Shown piece after piece: positions 22,118 to 31,616 of a DNA stretch of 64,000 bases. This stretch comes from Neoechinorhynchus agilis. Taxonomy: Eukaryota; Acanthocephala. Positions within the stretch are counted from its first letter, which is position 1. Every line of letters starts with the position of its first letter. The stretch covers positions 4,092,001 through 4,156,000 of the forward strand of contig CM121343.1 of the NCBI GenBank assembly GCA_051530055.1, in the 5' to 3' direction. The notes under the pieces are model-generated. The model ran no database searches, was not told the DNA's origin, and saw nothing but the letters and a program-made list of their open reading frames with translations. The position numbers were made by a program, and so were the translations under genes.

Positions 22118-22318
22118 TCATGCCACCGCTCTGGAACATTTAAAGCTGCCTTCCTGGTGTAATGGTCGAAAGGAAGGACGTCTTAATCTCGTAGACAATT
22201 GTTTTACGAGGTCCTGTGCCGCGGTACCGAACGATCCGAGTGTCTCGACGCCAAAGGGAACGAAATAATGAGCTCGACCCAAGCCACCGATTTGCTTCAG
22301 GGAAGTGCATAAAATCAT
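22118..22318 (-). mobile_element. Short 3' fragment of the same LINE family
   Basis: Minus strand reads LGRAHYFVPFGVETLGSFGT then AAQDLVKQLSTRL, matching SRAHYFVPFGVETYGALGSS in the copy at 51529-52332. It is a separate insertion from the pieces at 19605-21966, since this 3' segment lies upstream of the reverse-transcriptase piece of the other copy. Confidence 0.65.
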
Positions 22319-22362
22319 ACTTAATATCCCAAATGTACAGTTATGAGTTTTTATTTAACACT

Positions 22363-22590
22363 CCGGATCCTCGGATACCTCCCCAAGAGGAGGTGGGACT
22401 CATCAGTGAGTTTCCTCTTGCCTTCAACGAGATATTTGGTTCCCCATTGGTTGTGCGCCATCAGCGGTAACGGATTCGAACCCTTTGACCCACCAAACAA
22501 GTCCACTGGGCGACTTCGGCACAACTACGAAATGTACGAACTCATCCAGATTTAGCTAGCGGAATTATTTTTTATCTTATGTCTGAGAAG
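22363..22590 (-). repeat. tRNA-like SINE copy (family with B box and long hairpin)
   Basis: On the minus strand: an AT-rich leader, TAGTTGTGCCGAAGTCGCCC then AGTGG (A-box-like), GGGTTCGAATCCG (perfect B box, GGTTCGAATCC), then a body with ACTCACTGATGAGTCCCACC and GGGGAGGTATCCGAGGATCC. The A and B boxes are spaced as in a tRNA head. Related copies lie at 24766-25305 and 40844-40985. In the body, GGAGAG-type arms and ACTCA/TGAGT form a nested hairpin. Confidence 0.55.
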
Positions 22591-22679
22591 CCGGTTACAT
22601 GTTTTTTTTCTAAATGTTGAAATAACCATCATGACACAGAATCTATTGTTGAAAAGATAATTCATTGTTATTTGTTGAT

Positions 22680-22791
22680 AGGAGAGATAAACGAAATTAA
22701 GATTTTATTGGATATTTCGATCAACTACCTCGGATCTTCATCAGCGATTGTTTGTAAGTCCGATAAAATCTTAATTTCATTTATCTCTCCT
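22680..22791. repeat. Foldback element with 33-bp inverted arms
   Basis: Left arm 22680-22712 (AGGAGAGATAAACGAAATTA onward) and right arm 22759-22791 are inverted complements with few mismatches, around a ~46-base loop. On the minus strand the loop reads CTGATGAAGATCC then GAGGTAGTTGATCGAAAT: the order CTGATGA, short stem GATC/GATC, GAAA recalls two thirds of a hammerhead ribozyme core. It ends only ~85 bases before the PRKRIP1 start codon. Confidence 0.75.
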
Positions 22792-22876
22792 AAAAACATA
22801 ATCTATTTCTACGTCACAAATCCGGAAGAATCAATACTTTGTAGTGTCATATGATGCATTTCATGGTCTTAGTGCA

Positions 22877-23442
22877 ATGTTCGACGCTTCTCGTATTTGC
22901 CGCGATGAGGACGTTTTGGAAGATAGCAGTGAAGATGATTGTTCCCAAGTGAAACGTTGTTTTGCAAAGTCAGCTATTGAATTGCAAAGAGCACGGTTAC
23001 AAAGATTGATGTCCCGTCCGGATCAAGAGGTGGTTATTCCGGAGTTGAATGTCGACAAGAAGTTGCCTAGAGCATTTGAGCCCCATGAATTCGTTCGAAA
23101 TGTTATGGGTGCTAGTGCAGGTGCGGGAAGCGGAGAATTCGATATTTATCGAGGATGCAGACGTAGGGAAAGGATTCGACAGCAATTCATATTTAGGCAG
23201 GAAAAGATGGTAATTATCACACTAACGGTAATTCATAACTGCTACAATCTGCATCATTTAGCGGCAATTGGATGAACAGTTCAAAGCCAAAGTGGACGCA
23301 GCTAGAGAGGTGTACGAGAAAAAGACTGAAAAAAAGAGGAAAAAGCGGTAAGTTTGAATATTTAAAGTCTTATTTAATAGAAAAGCGTTAATATAGACAG
23401 CGATTGAAAGAAAAGAAGAAGCAGAACAGGAATTGTAGTTAG
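22877..23442 (+). CDS. PRKRIP1: PRKRIP1-like spliceosomal protein
   Basis: PRKRIP1 is a small basic, largely helical protein of the catalytic (C/C*) spliceosome, first described as a PKR-binding protein. Three exons join in phase, 22877-23209, 23262-23347 and 23397-23442, with GT-AG introns of 52 and 49 nt, giving 154 residues (human ~184). Diagnostic block: ELQRARLQRLMSRPDQEVVI, then [20 protein letters not shown] and YRGCRRRERIRQQ, matching human [22 protein letters not shown]. The C-terminus is the expected Lys-rich helix (DEQFKAKVDAAREVYEKKTE, KKRKKR, QRLKEKKK). The start is the first in-frame ATG, giving MFDASRICRDEDV with an acidic N-terminus; an upstream exon ending at the acceptor TTTGTAG near 22841 is possible. 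A poly(A) signal AATAAA follows at 23493-23498, and the next gene starts at 23602. Confidence 0.92.
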
Positions 23443-23601
23443 GGATGTTAAATAATATTATGATTCTTTCTCATCTAAGGTAGTATAATGACAATAAAGC
23501 CATGTAGGCTCGGGTGGTTGTAACTGGGTGATGGTGGTCCCATACAATAAAAGCCTTCGTAATTCTGAGCTTCTTTATTCATTCTAAGATTACAGATAGT
23601 G

Positions 23602-24320
23602 ATGGAGAAGCAAATGTCGTTTTGGTTGGAGCAGGAACCGACGATTTACGGTATGCTACAAGGGATGGTCGATGTAAATGAACCTGATCTCCGGGGTAGT
23701 AAAGAGTTTATCGAGGATCTCGTAAAGGAAGGAATTCTAATAAAGGATACGGAAAAGGTAAAGCGGGTTTTCTGATTTGTTCAATGACTACACAGGCATT
23801 TTCGCATGCCAGAAAATCGGCTTAAATTGATATTGGATCAGGAATCGGGAGAGTTGCCGTCCAAATTCTCCTAAGGTTTTTCAAACAAGTCGACCTACTT
23901 GACTGTAATCTGAAGTTTCTTGAACAAGCAAGGCTTAATATAAGTAACACCTTTGGTCCTGGTGCTATTGGACGCCTCATAAACCTACCAATTCAAGCAT
24001 TTAAGTGTGAACACGATAGGTATGATCTGGCATGGATTCAGTGGGTCAGTGGTTACATTGCGGATACTGATTTTGCATATCTTCTAAAGAATCAAATCGG
24101 GACAAAAATACCTCTTATTGTCATTAAGGACAACGTGTCTCGATCTAATCATGATTGGGTGGACGAATCTGATGGAGGCATCACTAGGTCCCTTGATAGT
24201 TACAAAAGAATATTTGCTGAAGCTGGATTCGAGGTTGCCAAAGAAACAATCCAAGAAGGACTTGATCCGTCAGTTGAGGAGGTTAGGATGTTTGCATTGC
24301 GTAAACGTTCAATTGATTAA
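23602..24320 (+). CDS. Alpha N-terminal protein methyltransferase (NTMT1/2 family)
   Basis: S-adenosylmethionine-dependent enzyme methylating the alpha-amino group of proteins starting (Met)-X-Pro-Lys, e.g. ribosomal proteins and RCC1. Exon 1 (23602-23757) reads FWLEQEPTIYGMLQGM and ends at AAG|GTAAAG. The main block (23826-24320) reads IDIGSGIGRVAVQILLRFF (SAM motif I), VDLLDCNLKFLEQA (motif II), YDLAWIQWVSGYI (the family's WIQW signature), LIVIKDNVSRSNHDWVDESD and ITRSLDSYKRIFAEAGFE, about 216 residues in all against 223 in human. The junction is odd: the nearest AG acceptor (CACAG, exon from 23796) is in phase, but reaches an in-frame TAA at 23823-23825, immediately before the IDIG block. 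A homology-based join would end the intron in CTTAA. Confidence 0.85.
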
Positions 24321-24760
24321 ATACCATGTCTATGGAGAAACTTGCATGATTCCTGTCTTCATATTCTACAATTTTGAACGTTTCTTTAAACCAATTTTGA
24401 GTCATTTAACGATCCATGTAATCACTGAACAAGCTTTGTTGCTCTAAGCCGAACTTAATTCACAGATATAGAACGAACGTCGATTTTAAAAATTTATGCT
24501 CATTTCTCTTCCGTTCTCGCAAGTAGATTTATAACACGCGAAATTTACCGACTCCCTGTCACAATTATTGTTTAAGACTGGATTTAAATTAACAGCAATT
24601 CAGTTTAAGACTGAATTCAGGTGTTATTTTTGTGTGAAAAACGTATTTAAGGCATCAATAATAAGCGATCTCGATTTTTTTCCACAATAATAACACGTTT
24701 TATTGTTGATCAAAGTAGAGGAACTGTAATTCTGGAGCCTCGAGAATCAGTCAGCCATTT
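24321..24760. other. Intergenic, nothing recognised
   Basis: 3' flank of the methyltransferase gene. AT-rich, with a short repeated phrase (ACTGGATTTAAATTAACAGC / GACTGAATTCAGG) near 24575-24620. No gene seen. Confidence 0.4.
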
Positions 24761-24765
24761 TGCGA

Positions 24766-25305
24766 TCTTACTCGAACCCTTTGGCCCAAATAAGTCCACT
24801 GGACCACCTCGGCACAACTACGGAATGTACAAACTCAGCCAGATTCAAACCTTGAGGAAGTATTGAATTATTTTTATATTATGTCTGAGTAGCCAGTTAC
24901 ATTTTTCTCTCTAAGTGAAAGCCCCAACTTTGGTCAAAGGGCTCGAATCCGTTACCGTTCATGATGATGCACAACCAAACGGGACGAAATACCTCGTTGA
25001 AGGGAGGAGGAAACTCACTGATGAGTCCCACCTCCTCCTGGGGAGGTATTTGAGGAATGTACAAACTCAGCCAGATTTAAACCTTGAGGAAGTATTGAAT
25101 TATTTTCATCTTATGTTACATTGTTCTCTCTAAGTGTTAGCCCCAACTTTGGTCAAAGGGTTCGAATCCGTTACCGCTGACGATGCACAACCAAAGGGGA
25201 CGAAATACCTCGTTGAAGGGAGGAGGAAACTCACTGATGAGTCCCACCTCCTCCTGGGGAGGTATCCGAGGATCCGGAGGAATGTACAAACCCATAACCG
25301 TATTG
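24766..25305. repeat. Cluster of SINE-like repeats: one inverted head and two ~222-bp tandem units
   Basis: Minus strand 24766-24890 holds the tRNA-like head: GTTGTGCCGAGGTGGTCCAG then TGGAC (A box TGGTCCAGTGG) and GGGTTCGAG (degenerate B box). Plus-strand units follow at about 24915 and 25138, each with GGTTCGAATCC or GGCTCGAATCC, then GGGGACGAAATACCTCG, GGAGGAGGAAACTCACTGAT, GAGTCCCACCTCCTCCTGGG and GAGGTAT. Each body folds as a nested hairpin: ATACCTC/GAGGTAT outside, GGAGGAGG/CCTCCTCC in the middle, ACTCA/TGAGT inside with a CTGA loop. The segment GAATGTACAAACTCAGCCAG between units is an inverted copy of the head leader, so the units arose by rearrangement. Confidence 0.7.
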
Positions 25306-25548
25306 TTCAGCAGGGTTTTAAGTGTGATTTTATACGCTTCCCTAGCTCAGATCGGTTGGCTGTGTGCCCAAGAATAATTATGAGCCGATTTAAGATGGAG
25401 TCCCAATAAAGAATTTTTGATAAGCCTACTTTCTGTATTGAAGCATTATAAGTGAGATTAAAGAAATCAATTTTACGAAAATTGCGGTTATTGATTTGAT
25501 GCTCTTCGCTTGATTTTGTAAATGCGTCTTTAATTATAAAAACACTTA

Positions 25549-25700
25549 ATTTGGGCTCAACCGGAGACTCAAGAGCAGGCGTATTCCTTCGACAAAATAT
25601 CTCGCTAGCAGTACAACGGGGCAATGCTGCCAGCGTGATGGCGACGGTCGAAGAAGGACAATAGCTGGAATTCGGCGGGAGGTGGTGAGTGTGTTAATTG
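25549..25700 (+). mobile_element. LINE 3'-end fragment
   Basis: Plus strand reads SRAGVFLRQNISLAVQRGNA then ASVMATVEEGQ, stop, LEFGGRW, nearly identical to the C-terminus of the minus-strand copy at 51529 (LRQNISLAVQRGNAASVMAT, IEEGKKLEFGGRW). It is the last ~150 bases of that LINE, in opposite orientation, ending about 280 bases before RFC4. High similarity suggests a fairly recent insertion. Confidence 0.7.
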
Positions 25701-25976
25701 TCGAGAAATGAAGATTTGGGCTGAGTGATTGAACCAAATGTTTATTTTTGACACCCGAATTTTTACTCCTTCTCCGCCAGTGCCATGAGTTGTTCAATAC
25801 CATCGAGGAAGAGAAAGCTCCAAGTTTTCAAAAGCATAAATTGCTTAAGAACAATCGGTGGGATCATTTAGTGAGTGTAACGGTCGGACTTTAGTTTGCA
25901 TACGACGTCATATTCCCTGGAAGAAATTTGGCACGATTTGGTCTCAATGGCGAATCCTTAGCCTATTAAAGATCGA

Positions 25977-27047
25977 ATGATTCAGTCGAAAGGGCAGGTG
26001 CCATGGGTTGAGAAGTATAGACCTTTGAATATAAACGATCTTATAGGGCAGCAGAATGCGGTGAGTATGCTTAGACATTCCGTGGAAAGACGGGAATGGA
26101 GTATGCTTCCAAATTTGCTTTTCTATGGACCTCCAGGCACTGGAAAGACATCGGCAATTTTGGCAGTATGTAGGAAGCTCTATGGGAAGAATTTCAATGA
26201 CCGCGTGCTTGAGTTAAACGCGAGTCATGAGCGTGGAATTGGCGTAGTCCGAGAAAAGGTCAAAATGTTTGCTCAGTTATCGGTGGGAACCGGGAAATCT
26301 TTCCTCTTGGAAAAAAAGCCCATGCCACCGTTCAAAATGATCATTCTGGACGAATGTGACGCAATGACGTACGCAGCCCAGACTGCGTTGAGGCGAACAA
26401 TGGAACTGTATTGCCGAACGACCAGATTTTGCTTAATCTGTAATTATCCAAGTCAAATAATTGATCCCATCAAATCTAGATGTATCCACCCAACCATCTC
26501 CATGTTTTGCTCTATCATTTGGTGATGGTTCAATACTCAATTTTGCTTTTCCGAGATTCCCGTGGATCTCGCTTGCGAACGACTTTTCAGAATTTGTCAA
26601 AATGAGAATGTTGCATTTAGTGACAATGAGAGTATGCTTACGACTTTGATGTGTGGTTCCAATGGGGATCTAAGACATGCAATCAATATTCTACAATCGA
26701 TAGTAGCAACAGTTTCTGATCAGTTAACTGAAACGGACGTCCAAGAAGCTCTAGGAATCGTTCCAAAAGGCGAAGTTTTAGCAATCATCGATGTCTGCTG
26801 GAAATCTACAACCAGACCCGCAGCCAAGGATGTTGTCCAATTAGCGTCATGTTTGATCGAAGCGGGCCACGGCATTGTCCATCTTATTAAACAACTATAT
26901 ATGACTTTAATGGATTGCGTTGTGGACTATTCCGACCAGGAGGAACGATTCTCAAAAGCACTCGACTTGATCGGTCGGGCAGAGGAACGATGCTTAGATG
27001 GTGCAGATGAGTATTTGATCCTGCTTGATTTGCTATTTTCTTTATGA
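25977..27047 (+). CDS. RFC4: Replication factor C subunit 4 (clamp loader ATPase)
   Basis: AAA+ subunit of the RFC clamp loader, which opens and loads PCNA at primer ends in the nucleus. [20 protein letters not shown] start box; Walker [14 protein letters not shown] box [18 protein letters not shown]; Walker [11 protein letters not shown]; sensor 1 [20 protein letters not shown] (ending in the SRC box); C-terminal collar with [36 protein letters not shown] and the closing [13 protein letters not shown]. The DECD box shows Cys where human RFC4 has Ala. Between the SRC box and the block [20 protein letters not shown] about 51-54 bases (26484 to ~26538) have no counterpart in the family and include an in-frame TGA at 26523-26525. 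They sit where an intron would, begin GTATCC, but have no AG at the 3' side. The gene itself ends with TGA, so TGA is a real stop here. Confidence 0.9.
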
Positions 27048-28540
27048 ACAAAATGTGGATGGCAAATGTTTCTTCATTTCTTATTACAAATCCACACTTT
27101 CGCCTTTTACAACGTGTTAGATCCCCATAAAAAAACAGGGAAATGTAATATGAACCTTCTTGGTCCTTAGATGACGTTTAGTTCTGCAATAATCGTTTTT
27201 CAGAACTCCATACTTGTTAAAATCATCGATTCTAGCAATCTCTAACTCAAACACTCATGATTTTCAAAACAAAAAAAAGGTTATAACATAATCAACTATT
27301 TTTGTAAAAATTTGTAAGAAGCGATCGAATTTTCGTGTTTATAATAATTTGAAACGCCCGAGAATCTCAATTTTATAATAAAGTTTTACAGTCAAATATT
27401 TCCATTCAACTCTATCAAGTCATCTCTAAAAAGATATCATTGGACTGTCCTAATGATAATTGTTAAAGATTAAAGAGACGATGCCAAATTTCTACTGAAA
27501 GTTCATCCGAAACCATGGTTCCTCAGCACCTGAGATGACTTGAAGATTAAACTAAAATCGGTGCAATGGGAATTAAATTTCGTAACAATAAAATATTTAA
27601 GAGAATTCAATTATAAACGATCCATTAATTAAAAGTGGGAATGCTTTAACAACACTGAAATTTTCAGAACGCGAATTCGATTTTGGAAGAATGAAATATT
27701 TTCGGGATGCTAGTAAATAATAAGCGAGGCATATTTTCAACGTTTTAAAGTTTAAACAACACTGAAATATGAGGAACGCGAACTCGTGTTGCAAAGAATG
27801 GAATATTTCATATCTTTGGTAACTTAAGATGCTCAGTTGCCATTATGTATAATCTGCAACTGAGTTCTGTCGAATGAGGAGCTTGAAACTACACATCGAG
27901 CTGCAAAAGACCAACCGAAGGAATACTTCGAAAACATCAAGGTTTACAAGATAAACAAGCTAAGAAACTTGTAAAAAAACCCAATGCTACCAAAGAAGGG
28001 ATTGATCGAAAGTTAACACGTTGCTCAGCTATAAACAAACCGCAATAAAATGCTCACAAAGGCTAAATCGGTTTATCAAACGTTGTTGAAACTATCCTTG
28101 GACCCAATGCCGCCGAAAAAGATTAGAAAGTTAATTTATAAAATGATAGCATTTAAAGCAAAGTTCAAGACTTATCGTCCGATTTACAAGATCAATTCAG
28201 CGAACACTGACGAACTTGACGGTCAAGCTTTTTAACTGTGCCAACAGGCAAAAGAAAGTTTGCGAGTAATTCAAGGTATGAATATCTTAACAACAATGAA
28301 ATCGGCGAATTGGCATGAATATTTTATCAGTATTGAAATCGACGGAATGTGAATTCGTGTTTTAAAAAAGAATATTTTGGAGACACAATTGATTAACAAG
28401 CGAGTACGTATTTCTAGGTATGAATGTATCTAAAACATTGAATGGAATATTCGGGAGATGCAATTGATTAACAAGCGAGGAATTAATTCAAGTTACGAAT
28501 GTTTCTTATTCAACGCTCGTCCGGCAGCCTATTGTCATCC
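27048..28540. other. Intergenic with degenerate dispersed repeats
   Basis: No gene recognised. A degenerate unit recurs: AACAACACTGAAAT...GGAACGCGAA(T/C)TCG, then GAAT(G)GAATATTT, near 27649-27735, 27757-27812 and 28278-28400, followed by ATTGATTAACAAGCGAG twice (~28388, 28458). Some of these sit beside an AT-rich TAAATAATAAGCGAGG phrase. It looks like an old, eroded tandem or transposon-derived repeat. Confidence 0.4.
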
Positions 28541-28859
28541 GCCCGAAAATGTTTAAAAAGACAAGAGTAAGCCAACTCATTATCGCATGCTCAGAAGAAG
28601 GCTACTCCATTTCGACGATGGTTAAGTTACCAAACTGGCTCAAATCTGCGGTTTTTGCCAAGCAGTCAATACAAATTGTCCAACACACAGCTAACAATCC
28701 GCCGCCTCGGCAAATCCACAGAGGTGGAAAAGTTCTCAAGCATCTTGAATTCAAAGCTCAGCAACATTCAATAGACGGTCGACTAGGAGAATCAGAATGC
28801 GATCCCCTTTTTGGACTTTTTGATAAAAGGACAAGGAGCGGAAGCGTATCCGTTAGGAT

Positions 28860-30015
28860 GGGAATATAATGTCGAGGGATGCCCATTCGGGTGGGACTAT
28901 CCAGTCTGGGGATGCCCGTTCGGGTGAGACTATATCCGTTGGTTTGAGAATATCCGGTTGGATTGGAAAGTCCGTTCTGGTGGAATTGGTGGTTATTGTT
29001 TGCCGGAGCGCTTGTAAGTTGGTCTTTCCTCAGGTTCATTTCAAGTTCTGATATCCGAGAAGATTGGGCAGCATGGAAAAAGAGCGTAGGTATAGGGAGG
29101 TGCGAGGCCAAGGGAGTATGAAACGAATTAGGATTACGAGTGTTGTACTCGTGTGAAAAGGGAGCGATATTTGGTAGAAATTGTGGTGGTAGGGTTGAGA
29201 GGCGGTTTGATTGTTTTATGAAAATAGTATCAAGGCATTCGATGGGAGAAGGAAAGTCAATTGTGCAAATTTTAAATGCTCTTTTGTGAAGAATTTCAAG
29301 GCGACGGATTTAAGATTTAAAAAGGTTGCAAAAGAAGGTATAACCGTAGGTGAGGGAGGGCAAAATAAAGCTGAATTAAAATTTGGAGAGATCCGGTGAA
29401 GGGATTCCTAAATGTCCTAGGCGTTTGAGGAGATAAATTTTAAAGGTGTTGTGCTTGAGGGAGAGAGTGATGTGCGAGTCCCATTTCAAATTTGATTAAA
29501 ATTGGGTATCCAGAATTCTTAGGGAGGTTACTCGTAGGATATCATTTAGAAGCTCAGGAGATGATGTGATGTTGCGAAAGAGCGGATCATTTCGATGCAT
29601 TTAGAGGAATTGAGATGGAGTTTGTGATTGGTGCAGAAATCTTTTATGTGTGTGATTTCGTTAGAGGTTAATGAGAGGGAGAGGTGGAGTGGTGAATGGA
29701 TAATGAGGGTGATATCGTCGGTGTATAAGAGGAGTTCAGAGGTTTGAGGTCGTTTATGAAAATATTAAAGAGAAGTGGTGACAGCGCAGCACCTTGAGGT
29801 ACGACGTTTGTGAGGGATAGCCTGATAAAGGAGGTAGAACGGCAATGATTGTATTGTTTGCGATTGTGAAGATAAGATTCTAGCCAGCGGATCTGCCACA
29901 AGTTGAGACCAAAATCGGCACAGACCCGAAGAAGGAGTGAATAGTCCACGGAGTCGAGTGCTTTCGATAAATCAAGTTGAATGAGACGAGTGACGTGGGA
30001 AGACGGAGTGTCGTA
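28860..30015 (-). mobile_element. Jockey/CR1-like LINE, 3' half, degenerate
   Basis: Minus strand reads the palm of a non-LTR reverse transcriptase: LIQLDLSKALDSVDYSLLLR (motif A region), LRVCADFGLNLWQIRWLESY, LHNRKQYNHC, NVVPQGAALSPLLFNIFIND (motif B, PQG), then in a shifted frame LLYTDDITLIIHSPL (the YxDD catalytic box as YTDD). Further on, EYNTRNPNSFHTPLASHLPI and PTLFFHAAQSSRI match the usual YNTR...FF..A tail of jockey/CR1 LINEs. Frame changes show it is inactive. The last part near 28870-28990 contains a short imperfect tandem (GGGATGCCC(A/G)TTCGGGTG(A/G)GACTAT). It is distinct from the CxCG-tail LINE family elsewhere in this window. Confidence 0.8.
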
Positions 30016-30099
30016 AGCCGGACATAAAATCTTTATTAAATTTGTTTCATACGAGCGAGAATGATGCGGGAAAAGGATTATAAATGTTTAAATGTTCTG

Positions 30100-31060
30100 C
30101 GCTCACTAAAGGATTCTTTAAAAGTTAATTATTTCTTTATGTTTAGGAAGGAATACTACCACAATATCGCAGGCCACAAGGGAGAAGGAAGAGTATGACA
30201 ACGAAAATCGGGAATGCCAATTTCTAACGGATGAGATTCAGCTTTAGTGCAAAGCTTATGAGATAACAGGAGATAAAGAGCGCCACAATTCCACTTTCTC
30301 GAGAGTTGAAATTTATTTCGACAAAATAATTAAGAAAGGCATTCCGATCGACATCGACCCTACATTTTCATTTGTTGGTCATTCTGGGCCAATATTAAAT
30401 TCGGTGGATTCAGTGGTGGGAAAGTTGTGTTTGAATCAGGACTCATAAGTTCGACGTTTGCAACTCCGGATGCAATTATAGAAAAAGACGGTAGACATCA
30501 GTTCTTTTACAACGCCAACTGAGGATCCTCCGAACTATTCAAATATGTTATTCAACTAGAAACAGAAGTTTATAAGTGGAAAAGATGGTCTTTTCGTTAT
30601 CATCATTGGATTGAATGAAGTGTCCTCCAGAAGATTCTATTTACATAAAATTGGCTTTACGCTGAAATCGAACTCTGTATCGGTCTTTGAAATCTTGATG
30701 GGCAAACAAATTGATATGATTCGAAAACTCTCCGTAGAATTGATGACAGGCAGTTGAAAGCGATGTCTATTTATGCCACTGACCGTGAAAAAAGGTGCAC
30801 AACGGATATCTTCCAAATCCGGATGCAATAATCGAAGTTCCTTTAATGTACCAAAGAAATCCATCTCGGCGACCTTACAGCATCGTAAAAATGAATAACT
30901 ACGGAATGCATTCCACTCATTTTGCTGTGAACAAAAAAGTTGAGTATAGAAATTTGTCAAACAGGCTTAAACCCAAGGAAATTGATTTCAGCAATAAACA
31001 TCGTAGTTACCACGCTAAAAACATCTTCTACCGACATCCAAATTAGTATTCCAAACCCAA
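30100..31060 (+). pseudogene. Decayed PLAT-related gene copy
   Basis: Bases ~30553-30745 repeat almost word for word the first part of the PLAT-domain ORF at 45900-46090 (KDGLFVIIIGLNEVSSRRFY, LHKIGFTLKSNSVSVFEILM), but then lose frame. Flanking open pieces in several frames (EITGDKERHNSTFSRVEIYF, DKIIKKGIPIDIDPTFSF; later NGYLPNPDAIIEVPLMYQRN) give no known family. The mix of good coding-like stretches and broken frames fits a partial duplicate of the gene at 45.9-48.5 kb or of a sister gene. Confidence 0.5.
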
Positions 31061-31616
31061 GGCTTCTCCATGCCACAGTGAAATTTAATTTGAGCGTAGG
31101 GGAGGGGTGAAATTGCAAATATTATTACAAAGTTCTTCCGTATTTTTAGAGCATATTCAAAAGTCAAACAAAATTGTTGTTGTTGTTATTTACTGAAGTG
31201 TAAAGGAGATTCTCTTGCTAAATAATGAGTATTTGTGAACGATGTTGGATGGACTTAAGAAGAACGAAGGAAACGGTTTTATTCATTTTTTTGTACATTT
31301 AAGTGTATGTCTCTCTCGCTCTCTCTCTTTCAGAATAGGTTTGTGTGCGAGTGTTGAATGCCTGATGACAGATTTTAGCAACACTTTTGTTTAAAATGGT
31401 CGCGAGTGTTATCGCGTGAGAGTTGGTTATTACTCACCGCGTCTGTTCTCAATTGCGATTGATTGAGACTGTGTGTTTGTGTTTTAGCGATTCGACGATT
31501 GGCTCTAACGGCCACACACACCCATATATATGTATTTTTGAACGCGTTCGTGAGTGAGTCACGACGCGTTACCACCGGCCGCTAAGCGCGCGCGCACGGG
31601 GTGGGGAGGGAAGGGA

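Noticed and set aside
25159-25169. tRNA gene at the GGTTCGAATCC box
   Set aside because: No acceptor stem, anticodon arm or paired termini around it; the box belongs to a repeated element with several copies.
26523-26525. UGA read as tryptophan (or other stop reassignment) to explain RFC4 and the methyltransferase
   Set aside because: RFC4 and the PLAT gene end in TGA, and other genes end in TAA or TAG at the expected family C-termini, so all three stops appear to work as stops.
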